NCBI GenBank assembly: GCA_025363655.1
Contig: JANYDK010000064.1
Location: 1 to 64,000 of the forward strand
Length of the DNA: 64,000 nt
DNA from: Deltaproteobacteria bacterium
Lineage (GTDB): Bacteria; Myxococcota_A; Polyangia; Polyangiales; JADJMO01
Reading direction: 5' to 3'
The position numbers and the translations under genes were made by a program. Positions within the stretch are counted from its first letter, which is position 1; each line of letters begins with the position of its first letter. The notes beneath the pieces are model-generated. The model was given only the letters and a program-made list of their open reading frames with translations. It ran no database searches and was not told where the DNA came from. Of this stretch, positions 18,619 through 27,756 are shown piece after piece.

Positions 18619-20892
18619 ATGAAGGTCGACACGCGCACGGCCATTTGGTCTCTCGTCGCCGTCACGACGGTGGGCGCACTCCTCGGCGCCTGCAGCACGC
18701 GTCGAGGCGGAGGTGCGGTCGCGGCGGCGTCGGCGCCACCTCCTCCGCCGCCGCACGCGGTGCCGCTCCTCGTGAACGACTCGCCGCTCGCGCCTTCGTT
18801 CGTCCACGTCGACGAGTCGCACGGCAAGGTCGACGTCGGGGCGATGGGCGACGCCGTGCAGTGCCAGAGCTGTCACGCCGACATCGTCGCGCAATGGGAC
18901 GGCTCGGCGCACCACGGCTCGTCGTTCACCAATCGCTTCTATGCTTCGTCGGTCGATCTCACGCGCAAGGAGAAGTCGAAGGGCGCCTCGCGTTTCTGCG
19001 CCGGATGCCACGATCCGTCGCTGCTCCTCAACGGCTCGATCGACGCCGATGTGGTCGAGGCCAATCCGCGCGCGGGCGATGGCGTCGCGTGCCTCGTCTG
19101 TCACTCGATCACCAAGTCGTCGCGCCTCGGCGGCGGCGGCTACACGCTGGCGCTCCAGCCCTTCGTCGAGCCGAAGGTGAAGGACCCGACCTCGGTCGCC
19201 GCGCACAAGACGGCGATGAAGACGCCGCAGATGAGCGAGGGTGAGTTCTGCGCCAGCTGTCACAAGGTGTCGCTCGGCGAAGAGGTCAACGGCAAGCGCT
19301 GGTACCGCGGCCAGAATGATTTCGACCCTTGGGAGCAAGGTCCATACGGCCTCGGCGGCGACAAAGCTGCGGGCGCCATCTACGCACCCGACGTCGCCAA
19401 ATCGACCTGCCAGGACTGCCACATGGCGCACGAAACTGCGACGGACGATCTCGCCGCCAAGGTGGTCCCGGGAGATCCCGGCGAGAAGACCGAGAAGAAG
19501 GTCCGTTCGCACCGCTTCCTCGCCGCCAACACGATGCTGCCGGTGTTCGCCAAAGATCCGGCGCTGGTCGAGAAGAAGGCCGAGTTCCTTCGGGACACCG
19601 TGCGCGTCGACGTCATCGCGGTGCGCGCGGCGTCGAGCCCGATGAAGGCGATCACCATCCCCGACGCCAAGATCGAATCGCAGCTCGCCGCCGGCACGCC
19701 GTACCTCGTCGACGTCGTCGTCGAGAACACCAAGGTCGGTCACAAGTTCCCCACCGGCACCGCCGATTCGAACGAAATTTGGCTCGAATTCGAGGTCCGC
19801 GACGCCACCGGCAAGCTCGTCGCCGACAGCGGGTACCTGACGCCGCAGAAGCCGACCAAGGGCACGCTCGCGCTCGTCGCACCCGGTGGCGAGCTCGACA
19901 GCGAGGCGCACACCTTCAACGTCCTCCAGCTCGACTCCTCGGGGAAGCCGGCCAAGTTGCGCGACGCTCATCGCTTCGCCGCGAGCGGCTTCGACAACAC
20001 CATCGGTCCGCGTGACGCCAAGGTGGTGCGCTTCGCGCTCACCCTCCCGACCGACGTCGGCGCAGGAAAAAAAGCTTCGATCACGATGCCGCTGTCGGTG
20101 CGCGCGCGCGTCCTCTACCGCAAGTTCGCTCCCAGCTACACGACGTTCGCTTGCAACTCGAAGGCGGCCAGCCTCCCGCCGCCGAAGGAGTGCCCAGAGA
20201 TTCCGATCGTCGAGGTCGCGCGTGACGAGGTCGTGCTCGGTGCGCCCGAGGCGGCAGGCAAGCTGAAGACGCCGATGTGGAAGCGCCTCGACGCCTACGC
20301 GCGGGGGCTCCTCAATGCGCTTCAAGAGGAGGTCGGCGACGCCGAACCGGTCCTGGCGCAGGTCATCGCCGAGGCACCCGAGCACGCCGAAGGTCTCGTC
20401 GATCTCGCGCGGCTCTACATCCGGCAAGGTCGCACGAAGGATGCGCTCGCGGCCCTCGATCGCGCGATGAAGATCGACGGGAAAACGCCGGTCATTCCTT
20501 ATCTGCGAGGGCTCGCGCACTACGAGGTCTATCGCCTCGGCGACGCGGTCGAGCCGCTCGAGCTCGCGGTCGCCGGTGCGCCGAAGAACCTGATGTCGTT
20601 CGAGCTCCTCGCCGAAGGCCTCGAGCTCAAGGGCGACGATCGCAAGGCGCTCGACGTCGCGCTGCAGGGGCTGCTCATCGATCCCGAGGACGCGCAGCTC
20701 CACCACCTCGAGGCGCTCGCCTTCGACAAGCTCAATCTCCCCGCCGACGCCGACATCGCTCGGGTCTCGTATCTGCGCTATCGCCGTGACGACGACACGC
20801 CGCGGCTTCGCACGATATGCAAGAACACCGTGCCGGGCTGCGCGCGGGAGGCCAATCCGCTGCACAAGCACGAGCTCCGGCTGCATCTCTAG
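18619..20892 (+). CDS. Pentaheme c-type cytochrome lipoprotein with C-terminal TPR domain
   Basis: A 757-residue protein with a lipobox (LLGA-Cys25) and a Pro-rich linker. Five heme-binding CxxCH motifs follow: CQSCH (82), CAGCH (127), CLVCH (158), CASCH (211) and CQDCH (264). The first is followed by HADIVAQWDGSAHHGSSF, like cytochrome c554-type multiheme proteins. A beta-rich domain (about 330-520) contains VVVENTKVGHKFPTGT, and tetratricopeptide repeats lie at about 575-720. It probably carries electrons in the periplasm or at the outer membrane, with the TPR part binding a partner. It directly follows the fourth DUF2330 gene, which makes those surface proteins candidate partners. Which terminal reaction it serves is not visible. 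Confidence 0.85.
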   Translation: MKVDTRTAIWSLVAVTTVGALLGACSTRRGGGAVAAASAPPPPPPHAVPLLVNDSPLAPSFVHVDESHGKVDVGAMGDAVQCQSCHADIVAQWDGSAHHGSSFTNRFYASSVDLTRKEKSKGASRFCAGCHDPSLLLNGSIDADVVEANPRAGDGVACLVCHSITKSSRLGGGGYTLALQPFVEPKVKDPTSVAAHKTAMKTPQMSEGEFCASCHKVSLGEEVNGKRWYRGQNDFDPWEQGPYGLGGDKAAGAIYAPDVAKSTCQDCHMAHETATDDLAAKVVPGDPGEKTEKKVRSHRFLAANTMLPVFAKDPALVEKKAEFLRDTVRVDVIAVRAASSPMKAITIPDAKIESQLAAGTPYLVDVVVENTKVGHKFPTGTADSNEIWLEFEVRDATGKLVADSGYLTPQKPTKGTLALVAPGGELDSEAHTFNVLQLDSSGKPAKLRDAHRFAASGFDNTIGPRDAKVVRFALTLPTDVGAGKKASITMPLSVRARVLYRKFAPSYTTFACNSKAASLPPPKECPEIPIVEVARDEVVLGAPEAAGKLKTPMWKRLDAYARGLLNALQEEVGDAEPVLAQVIAEAPEHAEGLVDLARLYIRQGRTKDALAALDRAMKIDGKTPVIPYLRGLAHYEVYRLGDAVEPLELAVAGAPKNLMSFELLAEGLELKGDDRKALDVALQGLLIDPEDAQLHHLEALAFDKLNLPADADIARVSYLRYRRDDDTPRLRTICKNTVPGCAREANPLHKHELRLHL

Positions 20893-20977
20893 AGATTGCA
20901 GCTCTGCCCGGCTGCGTCATTCCAAAATGCAAGAGGGCGGCGTGACGCGCGCGCCCGATTGTGCGACTTGGCGCCGG

Positions 20978-22555
20978 ATGTTCACCACCTCGCCCCACAC
21001 CCGCTCCAAGCTCGCCACGGTCTCCACCTTCAGCGCCCTTGCGCTCGTCCTCGCCGCCTGCGGCAGCAGCAGCAGCGACCCGGGGGGAACCGTCGACACC
21101 GGCACGCCGAGCGGCGATTCGAGTGGCGTCGACACGACGGTCCCCGAGGGTGGTGCTGACACCGGCACCAAGAGCGATGCCGTGACGGACACGAAGAAGG
21201 AAGGCGGCACGACCGACACCGCGCCTGCCGACACCGCGCCCCCTCCGGGCACCAAGCTCGGCGCAGGTGACTACTCGGTCATCGGAGTCACCGACGACGA
21301 CTACGCCGTCGCCCTCGACAACTCGTCCGGTGCACTCGTCGCGATCGCCCTCGCCGGCGGCGCTCCGGCGACGATCGACGCCGCCAGCGACGCGTCGTTC
21401 GTCATCGGCAAGGTCGTCTTCTCGTGGAGCGGCGTCGACGCCACCAGCGGCGTCGGCAAGCTCACGGTCTGGACGCACGACGGCGGCGCCAAGAGCCCGT
21501 CGACCGCGTCGATCGCCTACGTCGGCGGCGCCTCCCCGGACGGCGCGTACATCATGTACACCTCGGCCGCGACCTCGGCTCCCAAGGCCGACGTGGTCTT
21601 CTCGACGCTCGACGGCGCGACCAAGAAGACGATCGCCAACGCCGACGCGTCGGGGAGCTGCGGCGTCGGCATCACATACAAGGGCTCGCGCTTCGTCACT
21701 TCGTACTGCACTGACGCTACCGGTAGCGCCACGGTCGCTTCGATCGACAATACCGGCGCGGCGACGACGCTCCTCGCGGGAGCGCTCTTCATCGGCGTTG
21801 AGGGCGCGGTCGACAGTGCCGGCACCAAGGTTTTCGTGATCTCCAGCGGCAACGCTGCGTCTGTCGTTCCTATCGCAGGCGGCGCAGCCACCGCGATTGA
21901 CACCGGCGTCGCCTATGGCGCAATGGCCAGTGACGGCAGCCGTGTTGTCTACCGCACCACAACGGAGGGAATGAAAAGCTCGCCGCTCGCCGGCGTCTCG
22001 CCAATTGTACTTGTCACCACCGGCGCGAAGATCTTCGGCGGCGTGTCTCCCGACGGCAAGTACGCGCTGTATAGCAATGCCTCGGACGCTACGAGCGGCC
22101 TCACTGACCTCTTCATGGTCGCGACGACCGCTGCCGCCGCCACGCCGGTCACGCTGAACTCGAAGACCGACACCGATCTCGCCGACTTCGCCACCGCCTG
22201 GACCGCCGACAGCAGCCACGTGCTCTTCTCGACGGCCGTCGACGGCTCGACGCTCACCGGCCAGATGAACGCGCAAGCGGTCACCGGCACGACGGCGACC
22301 TCGCTCGGCAAGGACGTCTGGCAGATCTTCCAGCTCACCGGCGCGAAGATCATCATCAACGACGGCTTCACCGACGACGGCAGCACCAAGCGCGCCGACA
22401 TCCGCGTCGGTGACACCGCCACCGCCACCGCCCCGGCCCTCCTCGTCGGGCAGGCGGGCGTCGCCATGATGCTCAACAAGGCCAAGACCAAGGTCGTCTA
22501 CGACTTCAACATCGCCGCCTCGACGGCCGGTTTGTACGTCCTCGCTCTTCCGTGA
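20978..22555 (+). CDS. Lipoprotein with beta-propeller-like (TolB/WD-type) repeats
   Basis: A 525-residue lipoprotein: signal peptide FSALALVLAA-Cys, a Ser/Asp/Thr-rich linker to about residue 90, then repeated strands with the pattern seen in TolB-like propellers. Examples are YVGGASPDGAYIMYTS, ITYKGSRFVTSYC, GGVSPDGKYALYSN and WTADSSHVLFS. Such domains bind proteins or sugars. The ATG at 20978 gives a standard signal peptide; earlier in-frame starts add residues without signal character. It begins 85 bases after the cytochrome gene on the same strand. Function unknown. Confidence 0.7.
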   Translation: MFTTSPHTRSKLATVSTFSALALVLAACGSSSSDPGGTVDTGTPSGDSSGVDTTVPEGGADTGTKSDAVTDTKKEGGTTDTAPADTAPPPGTKLGAGDYSVIGVTDDDYAVALDNSSGALVAIALAGGAPATIDAASDASFVIGKVVFSWSGVDATSGVGKLTVWTHDGGAKSPSTASIAYVGGASPDGAYIMYTSAATSAPKADVVFSTLDGATKKTIANADASGSCGVGITYKGSRFVTSYCTDATGSATVASIDNTGAATTLLAGALFIGVEGAVDSAGTKVFVISSGNAASVVPIAGGAATAIDTGVAYGAMASDGSRVVYRTTTEGMKSSPLAGVSPIVLVTTGAKIFGGVSPDGKYALYSNASDATSGLTDLFMVATTAAAATPVTLNSKTDTDLADFATAWTADSSHVLFSTAVDGSTLTGQMNAQAVTGTTATSLGKDVWQIFQLTGAKIIINDGFTDDGSTKRADIRVGDTATATAPALLVGQAGVAMMLNKAKTKVVYDFNIAASTAGLYVLALP

Positions 22556-22602
22556 TTGGCCCGTGACTCAGGCGTGAATCGCGCCTGAAAACGCGCGATC
22601 GG

Positions 22603-22647
22603 AGCCGGCGCTCCTCCTTCTTGGAGATCGCCGGCTTCGCTATTTTT
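22603..22647 (+). terminator. Rho-independent terminator
   Basis: AGCCGGCG (22603-22610) pairs with CGCCGGCT (22629-22636), with inner CTCC/GGAG (22611-22614 and 22623-22626), followed by TCGCTATTTTTG. It ends the preceding plus-strand lipoprotein gene, just before the convergent minus-strand gene. Confidence 0.85.
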
Positions 22648-22663
22648 GTCGGCATCTCTCGAG

Positions 22664-24556
22664 CTACCAACCGACGTTGCCGGCGCCACGCGTGATGACG
22701 AACGCCCCGCCGGCCGCGTTCTTCGAGCCGCCGCTGGCCGCACCGGTGACGACGACGTTGGTCGCAGTCGCGGTGCCGTGCGCATCTCCGTCGATGAAGA
22801 CGCCGAAGGTTCCGGCGCCGCCGATGTTGACGTTCTCGAGCGTGAGGCCGTCGATCGCGTCCTTGCCTTGCAGGTGGATGCCCGAGAACGTGGCGTCGAC
22901 GATGTCGACGTCGCGCACCGAGAAGCCGCGCATCGAGGTGTCGAAGGCCTGCAATTTGAGCGCGCCGTGCTGCTGTCCGTACATCGGTCCGCCGGCGCGG
23001 GTGAGGGTGACGCGCGCCACGCTGGTGGTCCCCGCGAACGCGTGCGAGCCGAACTGTTGCGCGAGCAAGACGCCGGGATACTCGACCACGTCGGCGCAGG
23101 TGCTGTCCTCGATGCGGTTGTCTTGTCCGCCGTAGATCGCGTAGCAGTTGGCGCGCCAGGGCAATTGCACCGTGTTCCAGCGGAAGACGTTGCCGACGTT
23201 GACTCCACCCGAGCTGGTCGGTGACCACGAGGCGAAGGCATCGTCGCCGGTGTTGCGCGCGTGCGACTCCTCGACGATCGAGTGGCTGGCGCCGTTGCAG
23301 AGGTTGACCCCGTCGGCGAAGAGATCGCGAAATCGACAGCCGTGAATGAGGAGGCCGTCGGTGGGCGAGTCGCCGACCCAGTAGCCGGTCTTCTCGTGCT
23401 CGACCCAGATGTTGGTGAGGCTCGAACCGGTGCCGGCGCCGCCGAGGAACGCGCTCTCGGGCGAGCCGTCGTCGCGCAAGGTGGTCTCGCCGGTGACCGC
23501 GAAATCGCGATAGCGGCAGCCATTTCCCGTGCAACGAAAGCGCGCGAAGAAGCCGCGTAGCTCCGAGTACCACATGCCGGCACCGCCGATGCTCACGCCT
23601 TGGACGTCGATCGCGCCCGACGTGCTCTCGAACGTGCCGCTGGGGATGAAGACGCTCTTGCCCGCGCCGCGCGCAGCGACGATGCACTTCTCGATCGCCG
23701 GTCCATCATCGGCCCCGTCGCCGGCCTTCGCGCCATAGTCGACGATGGAGAACGCATCGGCGGGCATCGCCAATGCCGGCGCGACCTCCTCGAGATCGAC
23801 GAGGTCGACCACGATGAACTCCGAGGTGTCCTTCGCCTCTTTCCGCAGCTCGACCGTCGCGCCAGCAGGGATCTCGCCAACCAGCGCGCGGCTCTCGTCG
23901 TAGAAGTGGTGGGCGCCGCCGGTCTTCGGATCGTTCGACGACGAGCCCGACTCTCCGCCGTAAATCCATGCGTATTTCGAGGTCAACGCGAGATCGGTGC
24001 GATGGACGCCGTCGACGTAGATCGCGAGGCTGCCGGAGAGCCCGCCGCCTCCCGGTGCATCGGGGATGGCGTAGCGGACGACGATCGAGTTGGCGACGTG
24101 CTTGCTCGTGAAGTGGAGCGCGTTGCCGCTGCTCGTGAGCTTCACGGCGCGCCTCCCCGAGGCTTCGGTGGCGAGATCACCGAACACGCGGCTCGGCCCG
24201 AGGAGCGTCCCCGTCGTCGTCGCGCTCTCGGCTTCGTATTCGTCGTAGGGCAGGGCGGCGCCGCGCGCAGGATGCGGAGCCGGACCGGCGTCGATCGATG
24301 GCCCCGTGTCGCCGCCCGGCGACTTCGTGTCGGCGCCATCGGGGGTGACCGCGTCGATGGGGCTTGGAGCACCATCGGGGAGACGCCCTGCGTCGAGATC
24401 GCCGACGCTCGTCTCGAGTCCGACGTCCGAAGTGGGCGCCGCGTCGTCATGTCCCTCGCTCGGCCCATCACCTTCGACGCTTCCGTCGCCACATGCGAGC
24501 AGACCCGCGAGCGCCAGGCACGAGAGGCCAACCACCAGAGTTCGTCGAAGCTCCAC
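22664..24556 (-). CDS. Secreted GH87-like (alpha-1,3-glucanase/mycodextranase type) beta-helix lipoprotein
   Basis: About 630 residues. GTG at 24556 is taken as start because it gives a clean lipoprotein signal (TLVVGLSCLALAGLLA-Cys); the open frame reaches 24706 but would overlap the divergent neighbour. An Asp/Gly/Pro-rich linker is followed by a carbohydrate-binding-like domain (YEAESATTTG, LAIYVDGVHRTDLALTSKYAW, HHFYDESRAL). A right-handed beta-helix follows (FSIVDYGAKAGDGADDGPAIEKCI, VFIPSGTFE, then repeated short strands with DNRIED, IHLQG, GVFIDG). The combination and the HHFYDE block recall GH87 glucanases, which attack alpha-1,3-glucans of fungal walls. Catalytic Asp residues cannot be placed confidently, so the enzymatic call is tentative. 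Confidence 0.62.
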   Translation of the reverse strand: MELRRTLVVGLSCLALAGLLACGDGSVEGDGPSEGHDDAAPTSDVGLETSVGDLDAGRLPDGAPSPIDAVTPDGADTKSPGGDTGPSIDAGPAPHPARGAALPYDEYEAESATTTGTLLGPSRVFGDLATEASGRRAVKLTSSGNALHFTSKHVANSIVVRYAIPDAPGGGGLSGSLAIYVDGVHRTDLALTSKYAWIYGGESGSSSNDPKTGGAHHFYDESRALVGEIPAGATVELRKEAKDTSEFIVVDLVDLEEVAPALAMPADAFSIVDYGAKAGDGADDGPAIEKCIVAARGAGKSVFIPSGTFESTSGAIDVQGVSIGGAGMWYSELRGFFARFRCTGNGCRYRDFAVTGETTLRDDGSPESAFLGGAGTGSSLTNIWVEHEKTGYWVGDSPTDGLLIHGCRFRDLFADGVNLCNGASHSIVEESHARNTGDDAFASWSPTSSGGVNVGNVFRWNTVQLPWRANCYAIYGGQDNRIEDSTCADVVEYPGVLLAQQFGSHAFAGTTSVARVTLTRAGGPMYGQQHGALKLQAFDTSMRGFSVRDVDIVDATFSGIHLQGKDAIDGLTLENVNIGGAGTFGVFIDGDAHGTATATNVVVTGAASGGSKNAAGGAFVITRGAGNVGW

Positions 24557-24704
24557 GGAGGACGTGCATCGCACTGCGCATGCCAGGCACGAAACTGCGC
24601 AATTTCCGCCATTCGCTGCACGCGCTGCGTCACCTGGAAGAGACGAGGTGGGGGACGAATCCCCCTCGTCGCGCCCCATCGGATTTCGTACTAATTCCGC
24701 CCCC

Positions 24705-27176
24705 ATGTCTCAACCGGTCTTGCCGAGTCGCGCGCGCGTGGTGGTCATCGGCGGTGGAATCATCGGCACCTCGGTCGCGTACCACCTCGCGAAGATGGGT
24801 TGGAAGGACGTCGTCCTCCTCGAGCGCGATCGACTCACCGCCGGCACCACCTGGCACGCCGCGGGGCTCATCGTCACCTTCGGCTCGACCTCCGAGACGT
24901 CGACCGAGATGCGCAAGTACACGCGTCGACTGTGGGAGACGCTGGAGGACGAAACGGGGCTCTCCACCGGGTTCAAGGCGGTCGGCTTCATCGAGATCGC
25001 CACCGAGCCCGATCGCCTCGAGGAGTATCGACGCGTCTCCGCCTTCAACCGTCACTGTGGCGTCGACGTCCATGAAATCTCGGGCTCCGAGGTGCGCAAC
25101 CTCTTCCCCTTGGCGAAGACCGACGACATCCTCGCCGGCTTCTACGTGAAGGAAGACGGTCGCGCGAACCCCGTCGACATCACGATGGCCCTCGCCAAGG
25201 GCGCGCGCATGCAGGGCGTGAAAATCTTCGAAGGCGTCGCCGCCACCGGCATCAAGCAGAAGGGGCGCGTCGTCACCGGCGTCTCCACCGAGCACGGCGA
25301 CATCGAGGCCGAGTACGTCGTCAACTGCACGGGAATTTGGGCGCGGCAGCTCGGACAGCGACACGGCGTCAACGTCCCGCTCCAAGCAGCCGAGCACTAC
25401 TACCTCATCACCGACAAGGTGCCGGGGCTCGACGCGTCGTTCCCCGTCCTCGAAGATCCGGCGTCGCACGGGTACTTCCGCGAGGAGGTCGGCGGGCTCA
25501 TGGTCGGCCTCTTCGAACCCATCTGCGCGCCGTGGAAGGTCGAGGGAATCCCCGAAGATTTCGCCTTCGGCGAGATCGCTCCCGACTGGGAGCGGATGGG
25601 CCCGTACGTCGAGAAGGCGATGTCGCGCATCCCGATCTCGATGGAGGTGGGCATCCGCAAATTCTTCTGCGGCCCCGAGAGCTTCACGCCCGATCTCGCG
25701 CCGGTCGTCGGCGAGGCGCCCGAGCTGAAGAACTACTTCGTCGCCGCCGGCCTCAACTCGATCGGCATCCTCACGGGCGGCGGCCTCGGTCGCGTGCTCG
25801 CGCATTGGATCGTGAGCGGCAAGCCCGACGTCGACGTCACCGGCTTCCACATCGATCGCCTGCACACCTACCAGGCGAACCCCGAGTACCGGCGCACGCG
25901 CACCGTCGAGTCGCTCGGCATGGTCTACCAGTGTCACTACCCGACGCGCTCGATGCAGAGCGCACGCGGCGCCAAGCGCTCGGCGATCCACGATCGTCTG
26001 GTGGAGAAGGGCGCGTACTTCCGCGACGTCAGCGGTTGGGAGGGCGCCGATTGGTTCGCGCCGGCGGGCACGGAGCCGAACCCCGGGCCGCTCTCGTGGG
26101 GTCGTCAAAGCTGGTTTCCGCAGTGGAAGGAAGAGCACGAGGCCGCACGCAACGGCGTCATCCTCATGGACATGTCGTTCATGGCGAAGTTCTTGGTCCA
26201 AGGGCGTGACGCCGGCCGCTTGCTCGATTGGATCTCCGCCGGCGACGTCGATGGTCGCCCTGGCTTCGTCACCTACACGCAGTGGCTCGACGACAGCGGG
26301 AAATTGCAAGCCGATCTCACGGTCACCAAGCTCGACGACGAACGCTATTGGGTCGTCGCCTCCGACACCGCGCATCGCCACGTCGAGACCTGGATGCGCC
26401 GCAACGTGCCGGAAGACGCGCACGCGTTCGTCACCGACGTCACCTCCGGCTGGGCGCAGCTCAACGTGCAGGGCCCGCGTTCGCGCGAGCTTCTCCAGGC
26501 GCTGACCACCCACGACATGGGCAACGAGGCCTTTCCCTTCCGCGCCGCGCGAGAGATCGACGTCGGCTTCGCGCGCGTCCTCTGCCTTCGCATCACCTAT
26601 CTCGGCGAGCTCGGCTACGAGCTCTACATCCCGACCGAGCAAGCGATGCACGTGTACGAGCGCCTGGTGCGTGAGGGCGAGCGCTTCGGCCTCCGCCACG
26701 CCGGCCTCAAGGCGCTCGCCAGCTTGCGCATGGAGAAGGGCTATCGCGACTACGGGCACGACATCGACAACACCGACTCCATTCTCGAGGTCGGCCTCGG
26801 CTTCGCCATCGATCCGAAGAAGCTGGCGAGCGAGCGTGGCTTCCTCGGTCGCGACGCGGTGGTGGCGAAGAAGGCGCAGGGGCCGCTGAAGAAGCGCCTC
26901 GTGCAGGTGCTCTTGAAGGATCCGCAGCCGATGCTCTTCCACGCCGAGATCGTCCATCGCGACGGCAAGGCTGTCGGCTACGTGCGCGCCGCTTCGTACG
27001 GCCACACGCTCGGCGCCGCGGTCGGTCTCGCGATGGTCGACGGTGGCGACGAAGTGGTCGACGCCGCGTGGCTCTCCAAGGGCAAGTGGGAGGTCGACGT
27101 CGCCGGCACACGCGTGCCCGCCATCGCTTCGATGAAGCCCTTCTACGATCCGACGAACGAACGCATCAAATCCTAG
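24705..27176 (+). CDS. FAD-dependent dimethylglycine/sarcosine dehydrogenase-like oxidoreductase
   Basis: An 823-residue, two-part enzyme. Residues 1-400 are a DAO-type flavoprotein with the dinucleotide motif VVVIGGGIIGTSVAYHL (GxGxxG) and AGTTWHAAGL, which in this family bears the flavin-linking His. A linker domain (about 400-450) leads to a folate-binding GcvT-like half (460-823) with GWAQLNVQGPRSRELL, YLGELGYELYIP and the end domain KRLVQVLLKD...GYVRAASYGHTLGAAVGLA. Such proteins demethylate dimethylglycine or sarcosine and pass the one-carbon unit to tetrahydrofolate. The exact substrate is open. The 3' end overlaps the convergent receiver gene by 11 bases. Confidence 0.88.
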   Translation: MSQPVLPSRARVVVIGGGIIGTSVAYHLAKMGWKDVVLLERDRLTAGTTWHAAGLIVTFGSTSETSTEMRKYTRRLWETLEDETGLSTGFKAVGFIEIATEPDRLEEYRRVSAFNRHCGVDVHEISGSEVRNLFPLAKTDDILAGFYVKEDGRANPVDITMALAKGARMQGVKIFEGVAATGIKQKGRVVTGVSTEHGDIEAEYVVNCTGIWARQLGQRHGVNVPLQAAEHYYLITDKVPGLDASFPVLEDPASHGYFREEVGGLMVGLFEPICAPWKVEGIPEDFAFGEIAPDWERMGPYVEKAMSRIPISMEVGIRKFFCGPESFTPDLAPVVGEAPELKNYFVAAGLNSIGILTGGGLGRVLAHWIVSGKPDVDVTGFHIDRLHTYQANPEYRRTRTVESLGMVYQCHYPTRSMQSARGAKRSAIHDRLVEKGAYFRDVSGWEGADWFAPAGTEPNPGPLSWGRQSWFPQWKEEHEAARNGVILMDMSFMAKFLVQGRDAGRLLDWISAGDVDGRPGFVTYTQWLDDSGKLQADLTVTKLDDERYWVVASDTAHRHVETWMRRNVPEDAHAFVTDVTSGWAQLNVQGPRSRELLQALTTHDMGNEAFPFRAAREIDVGFARVLCLRITYLGELGYELYIPTEQAMHVYERLVREGERFGLRHAGLKALASLRMEKGYRDYGHDIDNTDSILEVGLGFAIDPKKLASERGFLGRDAVVAKKAQGPLKKRLVQVLLKDPQPMLFHAEIVHRDGKAVGYVRAASYGHTLGAAVGLAMVDGGDEVVDAAWLSKGKWEVDVAGTRVPAIASMKPFYDPTNERIKS

Positions 27177-27648
27177 GGGCGCGCGACGGGGGACGTTCGG
27201 GCCTCGTCGGTGGCGCGGTCGTCGGCGGTGCAGTCGAGGGCGAAGGTGGCGGAGGACGCTCGGTGTCGGCGGTGGCTCGCTCGGCGATCACCTTCTTCAC
27301 GAGCGCGGTCACCAGCGTCATGCTCACTGGTTTGAGCAGACACGGACGGCGCATCTCTTCGAGCTGCTGTTGGGCCTTCTGCGTCAGCGCTCCGCCCGTG
27401 AGGAAGACGAGCCTCTGCTTTTGACTGGCCGTGAGCCGCCCGGCGAACTCGTTGCCCATCATCTCGGGCATGAAAAAGTCGCAGAGGATGGCGTCGAAGC
27501 GCGCGCCCTCTTCGAGGAGCGCGATCGCGGCCCGCGGCGAGGTGAGCGTCGTCACGTGATCGAAGTGTCGCGACAGCCCTCGCTGCAGCGCGCTGCAGAT
27601 GATCGCTTCGTCGTCCACGACGAGCACATGGGTGGCCTTGACCGTCAT
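27166..27648 (-). CDS. Stand-alone response-regulator receiver protein
   Basis: A 160-residue protein: one CheY-like receiver (VLVVDDEAI; DAILCDFFMPEM with the phospho-acceptor Asp; FLTGGA; CLLKP with the conserved Lys) plus a Pro/Thr/Arg-rich tail of about 35 residues and no output domain. The ATG at 27648 follows GGAGAG. It is divergent from the kinase-FGE gene 108 bases away, and the shared AT-richer gap probably holds both promoters. No histidine kinase lies nearby, so its partner is unknown. Confidence 0.83.
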   Translation of the reverse strand: MTVKATHVLVVDDEAIICSALQRGLSRHFDHVTTLTSPRAAIALLEEGARFDAILCDFFMPEMMGNEFAGRLTASQKQRLVFLTGGALTQKAQQQLEEMRRPCLLKPVSMTLVTALVKKVIAERATADTERPPPPSPSTAPPTTAPPTRPERPPSRAPRI

Positions 27649-27756
27649 TCTCTCCAGTTTGCGATATTTGGGATTATCCGACAACCCGGCGGGCAACTTG
27701 GCGATCGGAAAGACAAAATACGTGAACAGACAATCACGGCGTGAGCATTCCCGCGC

